From Scalesia atractyloides (Eukaryota > Streptophyta > Magnoliopsida > Asterales > Asteraceae): 64,000 bases of DNA. Positions 1-12,109 of the stretch are shown here, piece by piece. The position numbers and the translations under genes were made by a program. The notes under the pieces were generated by a model. That model searched no databases. It was not told where the DNA came from and worked only from the letters and a program-made list of their open reading frames with translations. The stretch is from contig CAMTDV010000002.1 in NCBI GenBank assembly GCA_947069175.1, positions 6,737,054-6,801,053 on the forward strand. The letters are read 5' to 3'. Position 1 is the stretch's first letter, and each line of letters begins with the position of its first letter.

Positions 1-456
1 TTAACCCATTTTTGCAACCCACCAACCCGATTAACACGTTTTCAACTTAATTACTACCTCTCAACCGGTTTAGACAAGTTGGGTAAACGGGTCGTGTTTG
101 GGTTATACGATTTTAATCATGTAAGGCCGATTAGGATGATCGATTTTGACACATAAAAATATGGGTAATATTGCGGTTGAACAATCAACCAGTGAACCCG
201 ACACAAATGACAAAACTCTATAAAATACGGGTAACATAGTTGGATCAAGCATTCTTTAACGGTTGATCATACTTGACATGAATCTAAAACCTTGTACTAA
301 ACAGTGAAGATTATACCAGAACATACAATATAAATTATAAGGATAACCTCGTCCAAACAACGTGCAATTCAATTCTCACCAATACACGACAAGATTTCCT
401 AAGTGAACCTAATGTCAAAATTTCAAGCAATTATCCTCCAAATTATCAAAATACTG
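1..456. other. 3' flank of NSN1, no gene
   Basis: AT-rich sequence downstream of the NSN1 stop codon, which lies on the minus strand. It should contain the NSN1 3' UTR, but I see no clear AATAAA signal. Positions 1-260 have short Y-rich stretches (acccgattaacacg, gggtaaacgggtcgtg) that recur near 25.2 kb, so this is probably the decayed end of a dispersed repeat. Confidence 0.5.
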
Positions 457-3400
457 CTAGGCGGCATGTGTTTGATCAGTAGCTTCGCCATGATCAGAAG
501 ATTCTACTTTGTTTTCATTTTCTTCAGCCAAATCATCATCAGCATCACCATCTTCGTCGTCATCATCATCATCAGCAGCATCGCCATCTTCTTCGTCGTC
601 ATCATCATCATCACCCTTGGGTTCAGATTCCTTTTTCACATAATCAACCTTAAAATCGTAATCATTCGACTCATCTTCTTCCATCGGAGTGGATTTACTG
701 GCTTTTTGCTGTTTCTTTTGCTTGGTGGTAAGAACACCTTCACCAGCATCCGGTTTATCATTCTGCGTTTCTGGTGCGTTTTCACCTTCAGCCATGTCTT
801 CATCTTCCGTGTTTTTTTCCACTGGAGTTGTATCGTCCTGTAAAACCCAAGAATAAAATTTTGGTTATATAGGAGCGTGACAGTTAGATATATTTTTTAG
901 AAGTTACACAAACCTTGAGCATTGACTGGTCAAGAGCGAGAGGGGCACTTGGCGGAATCTCAACAGGATTAAAATCGTTTACCGATTTAAGACTACCAAT
1001 ATATGACGATTCAGTGCCGAATATTTCATCCACATTAAACTCCTTTCCTAATTCCGATACAATTTTTGCCTCCGTATTCTCTCCTTCATTCCTAGTTGGA
1101 GGCATTGTATAGTATTCAATTTTACCTGCAAAAATAAACATTTATTTCTCATGATCACGGAGGGGTATTCTCGTCTTTAACTGCAATTCTATTTATAAAA
1201 TCGTTTTTGTTTTATAGTAACAAAGTGATATAACTTTTGTAATCACAGTGAAACGCGAATTAATTATCATAAAAATATTAAAAACCTCTAATACTCATGC
1301 AAAATTATTAAAGGCTTCTGTTTAGACGAACCTTCATTCCAATCATGCAAAACGATTCTTGCGGCAGCTTCGATGTCCAAAGTGCCACCCTTTTTAAGCT
1401 TACCTCTGACAGTAGCTACCTTGGAAAGGAAGTCATCAACTGAATTAAAAGTAGGAATCTTGTATAAAGTTACCAACGTTTCTGCTGGACATAACTTGAG
1501 AATTTCCTTCACTGCATTCCACATAAAATAGAAAATTTGTATTATGTTTTAATTCAAACGGGACAAAAAGGGTCAAATAAAGAAATATAGGTAATAGTGG
1601 GAAGTGTCAAACGAGTTGAACAGGTCAATACTCATGCATTTTGTATTTTAATGTATGCCTTTAAACCACTATAGTAAAAAGTATAAACTATTAACGATAC
1701 AAATTTTGTATTCACATAAGTTAATTAAAATAAATGGCATAAAAGTGTTTGCAGTTATTTACTGCCCAACCGACTTCAACGAGTACATAAAACCTGTCTA
1801 GACTTGTTATCACACACACTCGCGACTGGACCCACCCATTTACCCATCTCTACTTGCAGACTTCTCATTTTTTTGCCATTATACTATTGCTAGGGCTGCA
1901 AAGAAACCGAACATTCAGCAAACAATTCGTGAACCGTTCAACGAAAAGTTCCTTTGTGTTCGTTCATTTAAAAAATGAAGAAACACAAACACGAACAAGA
2001 GATTTCGGTCGTTTAATTAAAATGAACGAACATGAATAGAGGTCACGTTGTTTCATTGATGTTCGTGAATGTTCGGTAACGTGTTTCTTTTATGTTCGTT
2101 TGTGTTCGATACTTTGTCATTATTTTTAATTTTTAATTTTATTTAAAAATTCAAAATTCTGACAAATAAGTATCAATGTATTTTCTGTTCATGGACACTT
2201 GTTTGTGTCCGTTTGTTTTCATTTGTGTTCATGAACATTTGTTTACGCGTTACCTGAAATTAACAAAAGAACATGAACACGTTCATTTCCTCAACGAACG
2301 AACACGAATAGAAAATCTCGTTCGGTAAGTGTTCATGAACAGTTCCTGAACACATATGTTTTCTTAACAAACAAACACGAACAATGTCTTGTTCGTGTCC
2401 GTTCAGTTCATTTGCAGCCCCAATTATTGCATCAACTACAATGGTTCAAAAGGTTGATCACTTATTTCAATTACCTGGAGAAATGGGGTCCTGCAATTAA
2501 AATGAACGAACATGAATAGAGGTCACGTTGTTTCATTGATGTTCGTGAATGTTCGGTAACGTGTTTCTTTTATGTTCGTTTGTGTTCGATACTTTGTCAT
2601 TATTTTTAATTTTTAATTTTATTTAAAAATTCAAAATTCTGACAAATAAGTATCAATGTATTTTCTGTTCATGGACACTTGTTTGTGTCCGTTTGTTTTC
2701 ATTTGTGTTCATGAACATTTGTTTACGCGTTACCTGAAATTAACAAAAGAACATGAACACGTTCATTTCCTCAACGAACGAACACGAATAGAAAATCTCG
2801 TTCGGTAAGTGTTCATGAACAGTTCCTGAACACATATGTTTTCTTAACAAACAAACACGAACAATGTCTTGTTCGTGTCCGTTCAGTTCATTTGCAGCCC
2901 CAATTATTGCATCAACTACAATGGTTCAAAAGGTTGATCACTTATTTCAATTACCTGGAGAAATGGGGTCCTGCAGCTTCTCGATTCTAACGCAATTTTT
3001 AAGGGTTACAGCGGCATCATTCTCCCCCGATTTAAGCATAACAACACCAGGGCAATCTAGTAATTTAACACTCTTGTCTAACTGGACTTCTTGCATGGTT
3101 CTTGTGAGACCAGGTGTAGCCCCAACATTGACAACATGGCACCTCTTCAAGCTGTTTATTAAACTGCTTTTGCCTACATTAGGCAACCCCACTACACCGA
3201 CCGTAACCGACTTTTTAATCTGCAATAAACATAATGCTATCAATAAACCAACTCCATAAGTAAATGAGTTGAGAATGTCACTTCCAAGTAAAAACATCAA
3301 GAGTTTGTTGAAATCATACCTCGTGACTTCTTGAATAATTCTTCAGCAGCTTTAAAAGAGTTTCCGCTCCTAAACAGTCACTTGTTTGCAAAAGAGTGCT

Positions 3401-6400
3401 AGTTTTTTTTGCGGTTGTTGAGAATTTCCACCCGAGATTAGATTTCTGTTGTTGAGTGCTACACTTAAACGCAACTGCTGGTAACTCCTCCCTAAGATAC
3501 TTTAACCACTTTTCAGCAGCTCCACGAGGAACGAGATCTAATATCCAAATTCCAACATGTGTAAACAAAATTTAGGAATATGTATTGTAGATATTGGTCC
3601 ATTTACACTTTTCATCCATTTTTCAAATTTTAAAAACATATAATGTAATTACCTATTTTATTGAGGAGCAACACTAGATGTTTTTCAGGGCCAGCTTTTA
3701 GTACCATCTTTTCCAAATCGGGACAGCGGGTCCCAAGGGGATCTCGAGCATCAAGAACTTCCAAAATGACATCTGATGCTTCAATAACTTTGGTCAACTC
3801 CTTGTAAAATGTCCTATCTGAATTGTCCCAACAAAACCCAAGGATATTTTAGAAAGATAATAATTAGATATGTATTTGAGTTCGAATAGACTATATGATC
3901 ATATATGATATACCCATGGTTTTACCTGTAGCAGTGGAATTACCTTCCGGTTTTTTCTTTCCTAATTCATGTTCTTTTGCGGAGACCTGCTCAGCCAGAT
4001 TCGTGATATCATCACCATCATCGTCTAACAGACCCAACTTCCTCTTTTTAGCCTGAAGAAAACAAAGTGTCATTTAAAAGAAAGTTTTGTTGCAAAAAGC
4101 CTTATGAACCAACAAATATTTCTTACAAACAAAATGGAAGTACCCAAAATAACAAGGATGCAACTACAACCTATTACTAGAGGTGTAAAAATTGGCAGGT
4201 TAGATACAGGTCATATAGAATACATTGTTAAACAAGTGAACCAAACCCAAAAGAGCTTTATTCCTAAGTAAAAACAAACGATAAAGTTATGTATCTAAAA
4301 AAGTATTACCGAACGTATTGCAACATAGTATATTTTTAATACAACATAACCAATTCAACCTGTTTGAAACCAACTATGTTAAAATTGCCATCTTTACCTA
4401 TGATCACAAAAGGTGCTCTCAAAAGAAGTTGCCATAATGTGAAGCTGTTTTAGATTCAGAATCGAAGAACTAATAGGCCCTAGAAACTAATCATTAATTT
4501 GCTAACTAAAATAAGCGAAAGCTCACAAGTAATAAGGCAAATGTTAACTGTTCTCACTAAATACCTACTTTAACACAAGTACGGACTACAGACCATAGAC
4601 TTCACATCTAGCATTCTAACATATGCAAAATACTTAGATAGCTATATTCAACTATTTCTTTATCGCATGCCTAATAAAGATCTAACAAATTAAAGAAGAT
4701 TATGGGTTTTAAAAAGCTCAGAAGCTGCTCCCACGACCCACGAAACCATATTCAAGTCATAAAACAAAAAACATATCCGAATACATTAGACTTAAAATTT
4801 AATTTGTATGAGTTACGCCCCAAAAAAAACAAAAGTTTTCGTCTTTTCAGGGTTACCATGAGAACCTGTTGACCCCACCAACACCCGGCGAAACCATATT
4901 GTTAACATGGTTTTAAAAAACGGTTGAGGTGTGCGCCTCAAGGCGAAACGCCCAAAAAACAAGTCTGAGGCTGCTCCCAAATTAGAGAAGATTATGGGTT
5001 TTAAAAAGCTCAGAAGCTGCTCCCACGACCCACGAAACCATATTCAAGTCATAAAACAAAAAACATATCCGAATACATTAGACTTAAAAATTAATTTGCA
5101 TGAGTTACGCCCCAAAAAACAGTTTCCGTCTTTTGCAGGTTACCATGAGAACCTGTTGACCCCACCAACACCGGTGAAACCATAGTTGTTAACATGGTTT
5201 TAAGAAACGGTTGAGGCATGCGCCTCAGGGGGTTTCTATTGTACGTGTGCCTCAGAGGGGCTGAGGCGCTAAAAAAAGTTGCACCTCAGGGGTTTCTGAT
5301 ATTAGTTTTTGATGTTTTTTACTTTTTGTGTCAATTTCAAGCAAATTATGTCTTTTTTATGTGTGTTTTTGATGATGAATTTAGTTAGTATTATTATTTT
5401 TATAAGATATATAATTTATATATTTATTTTTTAATTCCGCCTCGGGCTTACGATTCGGTTCGCCTCGTGGCTTATGCCTCGTGAGGCAAAGGGAAAACGC
5501 CTCGAAACTCGTTTCCGTTTTTTTAAACCTTGGTTGTTAATGGTGAATAGCAATAAGGTACCTATATGCTACATAGTAAATAGCGACAAATAGCAGGCAG
5601 CTATTTTATAGATTGTGATACACTAGGGAAAAAAAACCCAAAATCCAGCTATTTATAGCTATATTTAATCGTTGCTTATATTAAAAAACAAAAAATAAAA
5701 TAAAATGTCGCCATTATCACTATCCATCGCTACAACCTTAATAGCAAGCCTAGACCTATATGCTACGTAGCGCGCCATATCGATCGCTACGCTCGCTATT
5801 GACAACTATGGATGAAACACGGCTTGTGTTGACCAAGTGGCCTTCAAGGAGGTTAAACGCTACAAATCTGTAAAGCTAGATTCGACACTAGCGCAGCTTT
5901 ATTTCTCCTCAAACTTCAAATATGATATTCCTAAGTCACCACCCGATTTCGTTAACAGTATCTTTTCTTAAACGGCAAACTAAACTACTCCTAAAACGCT
6001 CCTACAACACTATCTAATCACATGTAAAACAGTTCTAACCGTTTATCTTAACAACTAACCAACCAAATACATATCAAACCAGCCTTATAACATGCTAACT
6101 TTCAAGTTTCAACACAGACATCAACAAATCCTCTAATTAACAACAAACAATCCAACATCTCTTTCCAAACAACACAAACTTATTACCCGCTCTTTCTTCT
6201 CAGCCTTCTTCTGCTCAAGCGCCTCAAGCGTCTTCGCCCTACGCGCCTCAAGCGCCTTAAGCTCCTGCTCCTTGAACGGCCAGTCGTTAGGGATACCAGG
6301 ATCTTTTTCAACCCTAGGTTTCTTGTTCAACCCTAGCTTTTTCGCCTCTTTGGCCTTCTTCTTGTGGTGTTCTTTCACCTTCTTTATGACCTTGTGCTTC

Positions 6401-6534
6401 TGTTTTAATGTTACGCGCTTGCTTTTACTCTCTGCACATTTGTAAACATGTAGTCAATTGATTGAGATTTGGTAAACAGTATTGGTGAATGTATAGGTGT
6501 AGATGTTGTACTTACTTTTGCTTCTTTTCGGCAT
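457..6534 (-). CDS. NSN1: Nucleostemin-like GTPase NSN1 (GNL3 family), 9 exons
   Basis: Nucleolar GTPase of the circularly permuted YlqF/YawG (GNL3) family, which acts in pre-60S ribosome assembly and in plant growth and meristem maintenance. Exons on the minus strand: 6516-6534, 6187-6431, 3926-4052, 3653-3817, 3320-3537, 2955-3219, 1332-1511, 914-1125, 457-837. All introns are GT-AG, phases join cleanly, and the product is 603 residues. It has a lysine-rich GN3L/Grn1 N-terminal region (about 5-85), then the permuted motifs G4 NKID (183-186), G1 GLPNVGKSS (269-277), G2 GATPGLT (291-297) and G3 DCPG (313-316), then an Asp/Glu-rich tail (478-603) with a YDFKVDY motif. The start MPKRSK matches family members and sits in a 19-nt first exon. 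Intron 2 (4053-6186) and intron 6 (1512-2954) are enlarged by transposons and duplications. No break is seen, so it is probably functional. The assignment rests on recalled similarity to Arabidopsis NSN1. Confidence 0.95.
1891..2422. mobile_element. hAT-type MITE in NSN1 intron 6
   Basis: Inverted ends TAGGGCTGCAAA and (minus strand) TGGGGCTGCAAAT flank a run of GAACGAACA-type repeats with no ORF. The 8-bp flanks ACTATTGC (1883-1890) and ATTATTGC (2423-2430) differ at one base, as expected for a hAT target-site duplication. A related sequence lies at 49600-49835. It must predate the 480-bp duplication, which copied its right part. Confidence 0.75.
2015..2974. repeat. Perfect 480-bp tandem duplication across the NSN1 exon 6/intron 6 border
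   Basis: 2015-2494 and 2495-2974 are identical over every base I compared. The unit contains the right part of the hAT MITE and the last 20 bp or so of exon 6 with its 5' splice site. Intron 6 therefore holds a decoy copy of that donor at 2474-2475. The real donor at 2953-2954 is still joined to a full exon. Confidence 0.95.
4695..5230. repeat. 292-bp diverged tandem repeat in NSN1 intron 2
   Basis: Sequence from 4695 recurs from 4987 with small indels and substitutions, for example the shared runs gattatgggttttaaaaag and catgagaacctgttgacccc. The copies differ clearly, so this duplication is older than the 480-bp one. No coding potential. Confidence 0.85.
5193..5532. mobile_element. hAT-type MITE, CAAGGTTT family, in NSN1 intron 2
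   Basis: Ends CATGGTTTTAAG and (reverse) CAAGGTTTAAAAAAACGG. A perfect 8-bp duplication GTTGTTAA lies at 5185-5192 and 5533-5540. The interior is short palindromic cgcctcaggg/gcctcgtgaggc sequence without an ORF. The same family occurs at 22413-22549. Confidence 0.8.
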
Positions 6535-6660
6535 GGTTGAAGGATTGTGTGCGGTTGAGATGGAGGTTGCAGAGGAAGAGGGGTTATGATGCAGATTAGG
6601 GTTTATGAATGAGGCGGCTATATGTATGTATGTGTGTATGAGAATGTGAATATGGTATTG
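6535..6660 (-). promoter_or_regulatory. NSN1 5' UTR/promoter with telo-box
   Basis: Upstream of the NSN1 start, a minus-strand AAACCCTAA telo-box lies at 6596-6604, with a TATATAG-like stretch just beyond at about 6612-6620. Telo-boxes are known to be common in plant promoters of ribosome-biogenesis and translation genes, which fits NSN1. The same telo-box is kept in the partial copy at 22282-22290. Confidence 0.6.
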
Positions 6661-6728
6661 AAATTAAATTTCTTGAAATTTCGTTATATTTTAGTTTTGT
6701 TTTAGATAAAAGAGAAATCTTTCAGAAA

Positions 6729-7571
6729 AAAGTTTGTCCACTAGTTGGTGTATCTGATTTGCATAAATTGTTAGATTTGGTTTCGAGTCTTCAATAACTA
6801 CATGCTTGATTTCAGTGGTCGTAATTTTTTATTTGAGTGATTCTTATCACTAATTTGTGTTAAATAGACCAGTAAGTGTATGTTAAATGACCAAAGTATC
6901 CTTACTTATTAAAAAAAACATATCAAAAATAGCTTAATAAAAGTTTATGGGTCCCACCCAAACCTGCATAATTCTCTCTCTCACTCTCCTCTCTCATTCT
7001 CTCTTTTCTCAAATCACCGAAGACTCATCACCACCCAATCAACTCCACCACTTTATTTTTCAACTTCTGTATCACTAGGACGCCATCGCCAGAGTACGAA
7101 CAATGGTTACCATAAAAACATGGAGGTGGAGACGGTGGGTTGAAGGTGATGGCAGAGGTGGTGGTTTAAAGGTAACGATGGTGGGTTTACGATGGAGGGG
7201 GGAGGTTGTGGGTTGAAGGTGACAGTGGTGGTTGTGGGTTTACGATGGAGGTGGAAGCGATGGGTTGAAGGTGGCAATGGAGGTGGTGATGGTGATGGTC
7301 GTGGGTTGAAGGTGGAGATTGTGGTGGTGGGTGGTGAAAGGAGGAAGAAGAAGGGTGGACCCTATTTTTTTAAGTGTTTTGTTTTTTAGTTCAGGTACAG
7401 TCTAGTCACTTAACACATACTTAACTGAGATATTTAACATAAATAAGCAATAAGGATCACCCGAGTGCAAAAATTACGATCACCGGGATCAAGTGTGTAA
7501 TTATTGAAGCCTCAGGACCAAGTTTGCAATATTTACAAACCACAAGGACCAACCAGACATTTAACTCAATA
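6729..7571. mobile_element. Non-autonomous MULE-like element
   Basis: About 170 bp at the left (6729-6895) match the reverse complement of the right end (about 7390-7571): for example, left cttcaataactacatgcttga against right (reversed) cttcaataattacacacttga. The right terminus resembles the TIR of the MULE at 9220. The interior has ct-rich sequence and purine-rich ggaggtgg repeats (7110-7350), whose long ORF is low-complexity and not called a gene. No clear target duplication, so the ends are approximate. Confidence 0.6.
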
Positions 7572-8684
7572 GTTTATAAAACGTAAGTTATATACAATTA
7601 AATTTCTCACAATCTTAATTGCGTATAAGTATTAAATTTTTAAGATTAAAATTCAAGTGTCTAAATCTGGTGTTTTATTTGATAACAAATAAGAAGTAGT
7701 CATGGGTTTCTAAGTATCACAATAACGATAAGTTTGTAACCTATGGTTAATGTATTGGACTCGCATCTTTTTAATATGACTTCGCCCATACGACTCTTTT
7801 AAGCGAAAGCCTCCCAATATATGGCTCTCGTTTGCTTTCTGCTATTGCATACAGATAACTACATTACATTAATGATGTATGTGCTTTGGTTAAAATTATG
7901 GTTAAGCAATTTGTTACCTATGTATGGCTCTAATATTTAAGTGGTTGTGATATAATTGGATGCTCTTTCAAATGAGCTAATAAGCAAATAATTTCATTCA
8001 AACTGATGATTCGATTATAACGTTTCAAAGCTTACAATTTTTGAATCAACATACTCAACCAACTAAAACAATGTAAAACCCAGTATATAATAAACATAAA
8101 AGATGAACTAGAAAAATTAATTCATGATACGAAAAATATCATCCCTTGAGCGTCACCATCCTTTATCTCAAAGACCATTCATTAGTCCATTTAGCCAAAT
8201 TTTATCCCCCGTGAGCTCAATCATGCAAAGACTCAATCCCCGGATTAAAATACCCACTAATCGAAAAGGCCACGAATAAATTAATGGATGCCCCTGCATT
8301 AAGTTGTATTCCACATACACTCTCAAATTCAGTAACCTTTTGTTAAGTTGTATTTCACATACACTCTCAAATGCAATAACCTTTTCATGTGTTACGCCCC
8401 ATGGGTCGTGTGGTTCGCGAAATCATATGGAATTAGAATTGGAATTGGATTATTTTTCATTATAATCATGTTTGGTCTGCATTACAAGAAAATAGAATTG
8501 GAATGTTTCCTCCAAATTCCTTCAATCATGGGATTTCAACTTTCGTTCACTCCTTTAATGGAATTTCAAACTTTCTTTGGAGTGTTATATAATTACCAAA
8601 TAACCTTTACATCTTTAAATAAGGAAGGTTTATCAAGGATATTCATGTCATTTAAATTTTTAACACTCCATTACTTATCAGTGT
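7572..8684. other. Gene-free spacer with MITE-like remnants
   Basis: AT-rich sequence without a supported gene. 8290-8380 holds a short duplicated phrase (ttaagttgtattccacatacactctcaaat, twice). 8430-8560 is rich in gaattggaatt motifs that recur at 20560 and 22580-22720, probably a decayed MITE. Confidence 0.4.
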
Positions 8685-8966
8685 TGTAAAAATCGCGACT
8701 AGGCGGCGATTAATCACTAGTCGGCTGAGTTATTTTTCATTAATTAATCCATTAATTGCTAGTCGGGCCTAGTCGGCCAACAAAAAAATCAGCGATTCCG
8801 GCCAGATTCGAGCAAAAAACCTGTATATTCCGGCCAAAACTTCTAAATTACGGCCAGTTTCCAACCAAACCATGTAATTTCTATGTAACACCCTGTAAAA
8901 TTGTGTCCAATAGTATAGTGACACGTGTTGTATTTTTAAAATATAGTCTATTAAAGACCAATAAGG

Positions 8967-9165
8967 ACTAAAGGCGTCAACATGCTCAAACTAAGCCTCT
9001 GAGTGACGGCCCGATGTCAACATGCATAAATAACAGTCTCTGAGTGACTAATATGTCAACATGCTTGAAATTTAGCCTCTGAATGACCGGTATGTCAACA
9101 TGCCCAGCCTCTGAGTGACATCGGAATCAACATGCTTATAGTAAGCCTCTAAGTGATCCTTTGTG
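8967..9165. repeat. Minisatellite in the outer LTR
   Basis: Five or six imperfect units of about 35-45 bp, each with GTCAACATGC followed by agcctctgagtgac. No ORF. Lies 80 bp inside the LTR-type element. Confidence 0.8.
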
Positions 9166-9219
9166 AAGTCCTAACACTCATACGTACCAATTGTTGGACG
9201 AGAGAGTTCAATTTTGTAA

Positions 9220-9412
9220 GAGTTAAATGCTTGGTTGGTCCCTGTGGTTTGCAAAAATTTCAGCGTTGGTCCCAGTGGTTTACTATTTACACTCGTGGTA
9301 CCAAAACTTGTAAAAAATGAACTCGCTTGGTCCCCTGCCCTAACTTCAGTTAAATAACTCTGTTAAAACACCCAACGTGCTTGGCACGTGAGGGCAATTT
9401 CGTCCATTCAGT
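9220..9412 (+). repeat. Left MULE terminal inverted repeat
   Basis: Matches the reverse complement of 15104-15293 with only a few substitutions and a short indel near cccaacgtgc. A palindromic gtgcttggcac motif lies near its inner end. Confidence 0.95.
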
Positions 9413-11334
9413 TTGATTTGAAGTTCACTTTTTGCAATTGCACACTTAGTCCTAGATGTCAGTTGATATTTATTGGTTTCCCTCTCATTTCTGTTCATCT
9501 CTCCCACGATAACACCTACAAAGACTCACCGTCTCTTCGTTTTCTCTGCAACATCCCGGCGATTGAACAGATAATCGGTGCGTTTAGGGCTGATCGAAGG
9601 GAATGGGTTGGTACATTAGGGCTGAGTTTGATGATTTTAATCCAGATCGTGATTATAGTAAGTTTTTTATGCTGATAGTGCTAAAGTTCAAATATTTAGC
9701 GATTTTGTAGTGTTTGTTTTACAAAATTACTGACACACGCTGTTTTGGTCGTTTTCTGTTATGTTTTTTGAGCAGATGGAAACCTAGTTTGTTTTTTGCA
9801 AAAATCTTCTATGCTGGAACTTTTCGGAGGTTTCCAGGAAGAAGCTATGTTCAAGGAAGGTCAGCGTATGTTGATTACATCGACATTGATGAGTTTTCTG
9901 TCCATGAAGTTGATTGGATGATACGAGACCTTAACCTGTTCAAAGAGAAGGTGTCAATTTATTATCATTTTCAAATACCTGGTAGAGATTTAGATACTGG
10001 TTTGGTAGCTTTAGGGTGTGATGCTGATGTTCGTAACTTGGCACAATATGTGGGTGAAAATAAGTTAATCAACTTTTACATTGAACATGTAAAATCTGTG
10101 GTTGATACTTATTTAAAATCACCAGAGGGATCATCTAGGGTTGTTATTGAGGAATTAGTAGAGGAAAGCCAAAATGTCCAGGAGAATGTTGGTGTTAGAC
10201 AAAACAAATAAAAGTTAGTACCTAGGAGGAGACTGATGCTTGAGTATGTTGAAGGGTCATCTAGTGCAAATAAGAATACAAGTAACATGTTTGTTGATAA
10301 TCCAGTAGGTAACAATGATAATCTGGTAGGTAACAATGATAATATAGAGACTGGGAATTATAATGCAAACCATGGTACTTGTGTAGATGGTTTTAACTTT
10401 GATGACATTGACTTTTCTGGAGTATTCCCAAACAACGAGGGTCTTAAGGATGCTGAGGGTGAGGTAGAGGTTACTTGTAGGAATGAGAATGAGGGTAATG
10501 GGGAGGATGAGGGTGACATGGAGTCTGATAGTTATAGGGAGGCTGAGGATGACATGGAGTCTGATAGTTATAGGGAGGATGAGGGTAACAAAGAGGATGA
10601 GGGGGGTAGTGAGGCTGACTGTTCTCATCAAAGTGAGGCTGAAGGTGATGACTCAGAAGACAGTGACTACATTGTTGACAATGATTATGAGGTGGAAGAA
10701 ACAGAAGTTGATATGAGGGACTTCAATACTTTTGTAGATGAGGATGAAGAATATGTATTTGATGAAGAGAATAGTCAATGTGATGAAGGTGAAACAGTAG
10801 TGTAAGGGCCCCCTCACACCAAAGATAACAGAGATCTTTGATGAGATCAAGAAGGCTGCAGCCCAATGCAGTGTGAAATGGTGTGGTGATAGTAGGTGGC
10901 AGGTACAAGGGACTCTTGGGCAATATGTTGTGAATGTTGAACAAAGGGTTTGTACTTGTAGGAGGTGGGAAATTTCAGGAATCCCATGTAAGCATGCCGT
11001 AGCTGTTAACTGGGATATGGTTGCACACAAACAACAGGTGGGGCCACCTGAGGATTGGGTTCATCCATGTTACTATCTGGACACTTGGAAAAAGGCTTAT
11101 GCCTACAAGGTTGGTCCAATCAATGGTCCCAAACTCTGGCCAATATGTAACATCTGTCAAAAACGGATTTACCAAACCCGCTCCGTTTATTAACCGAACA
11201 CTCAGTTAAAAATTTCGTTGCGAATTTAATGTCCAAAATAATTTTAAACGATACATAATTAATTATTATATGGGAATATATAATTAGTTTTTGAAAAACT
11301 GTTAAAAATAAGAAAATAAAAACAAATTGTTTTT

Positions 11335-11413
11335 GCCGGGTTTCGAACCCGGGTCAGTCGCCGGGTCACGGTTCCACAGACTTAACACTTAACACTTAAA
11401 CCATTGCGCCACT
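11335..11413 (-). repeat. Antisense tRNA-like module of the solo LTR
   Basis: Read on the minus strand: cagtggcgcaatggttt at the 5' side and a full T-arm CCGGG-TTCGAAA-CCCGG at the 3' side (11336-11352 on plus), a strong B-box. It resembles Ser/Leu-type tRNA halves. The equivalent modules in other copies are 38367-38434, 45299-45365 and 46293-46364. Confidence 0.7.
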
Positions 11414-12109
11414 GATGTTTCTTGTTAAATGTTAGAATCATTTAATTCATAACATGACTTTCCGAATTCAAAACCGGCGCCCAAATACAGTCGTCGGAAA
11501 TCCCGGCGATCTCGCCAAGAATTTACGACTTTTTCAGTTATTACGTAAACTTTAACTCATCATCGGTTATAACCGACGCCTGAACTCGCGACACAAGTTA
11601 TAACCGCCAGAGATTTTCTACCGACGAATCAAGTCGGAAATCGGACCAAATTCATCGACGACTTGCCTTATAAATACCCCCTCGAACCTCTGCAAACTTT
11701 TTCGCTCAAAACCGCACCCTTTCTCGGCGAAAACTCACTCGCCGGAAATTTTCTGCTCATCGCCGGAAAACCGAACCCTCCTTTTCTGAGCCTTACTAAA
11801 CCCCCTGAGCTTATACCGAAGTCACCCACATCCTTTTCAAGTTTTCTGAAGACTCGCTGCTGCAAGACACACGACGCCGGAACCTGTTACTGTCGCCGGA
11901 GTTATGCCGGAAAACAGAGGAATCCAGTCGGTATACCTCACGCTTAAATCGTCCCTTCTTTTTATTTAATCTCACCTGTAATTAACTAAAAAACGCTAAA
12001 GAAACCGATTAAAACATTGAACCAGTCGGACTTCCGATTCTGGTTAAAACTGACGAAGAAGACGAAGTTCGGTAACATATAAGTATAATTAAAATCAAGT
12101 TATTACTCG

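Noticed and set aside
403..843. A 146-codon hydrophobic ORF on the plus strand
   Set aside because: It is the antisense reading of the Asp/Glu-rich NSN1 exon 9 (GAT/GAA runs give Ile/Phe/Val on the other strand).
7192..7389. Gly/Val/Trp-rich ORF on the plus strand
   Set aside because: Low-complexity ggaggtggt repeats inside a non-autonomous MULE; no family features.
10257..10631. Minus-strand ORF of 124 codons
   Set aside because: Antisense shadow of the acidic linker of the MULE transposase.
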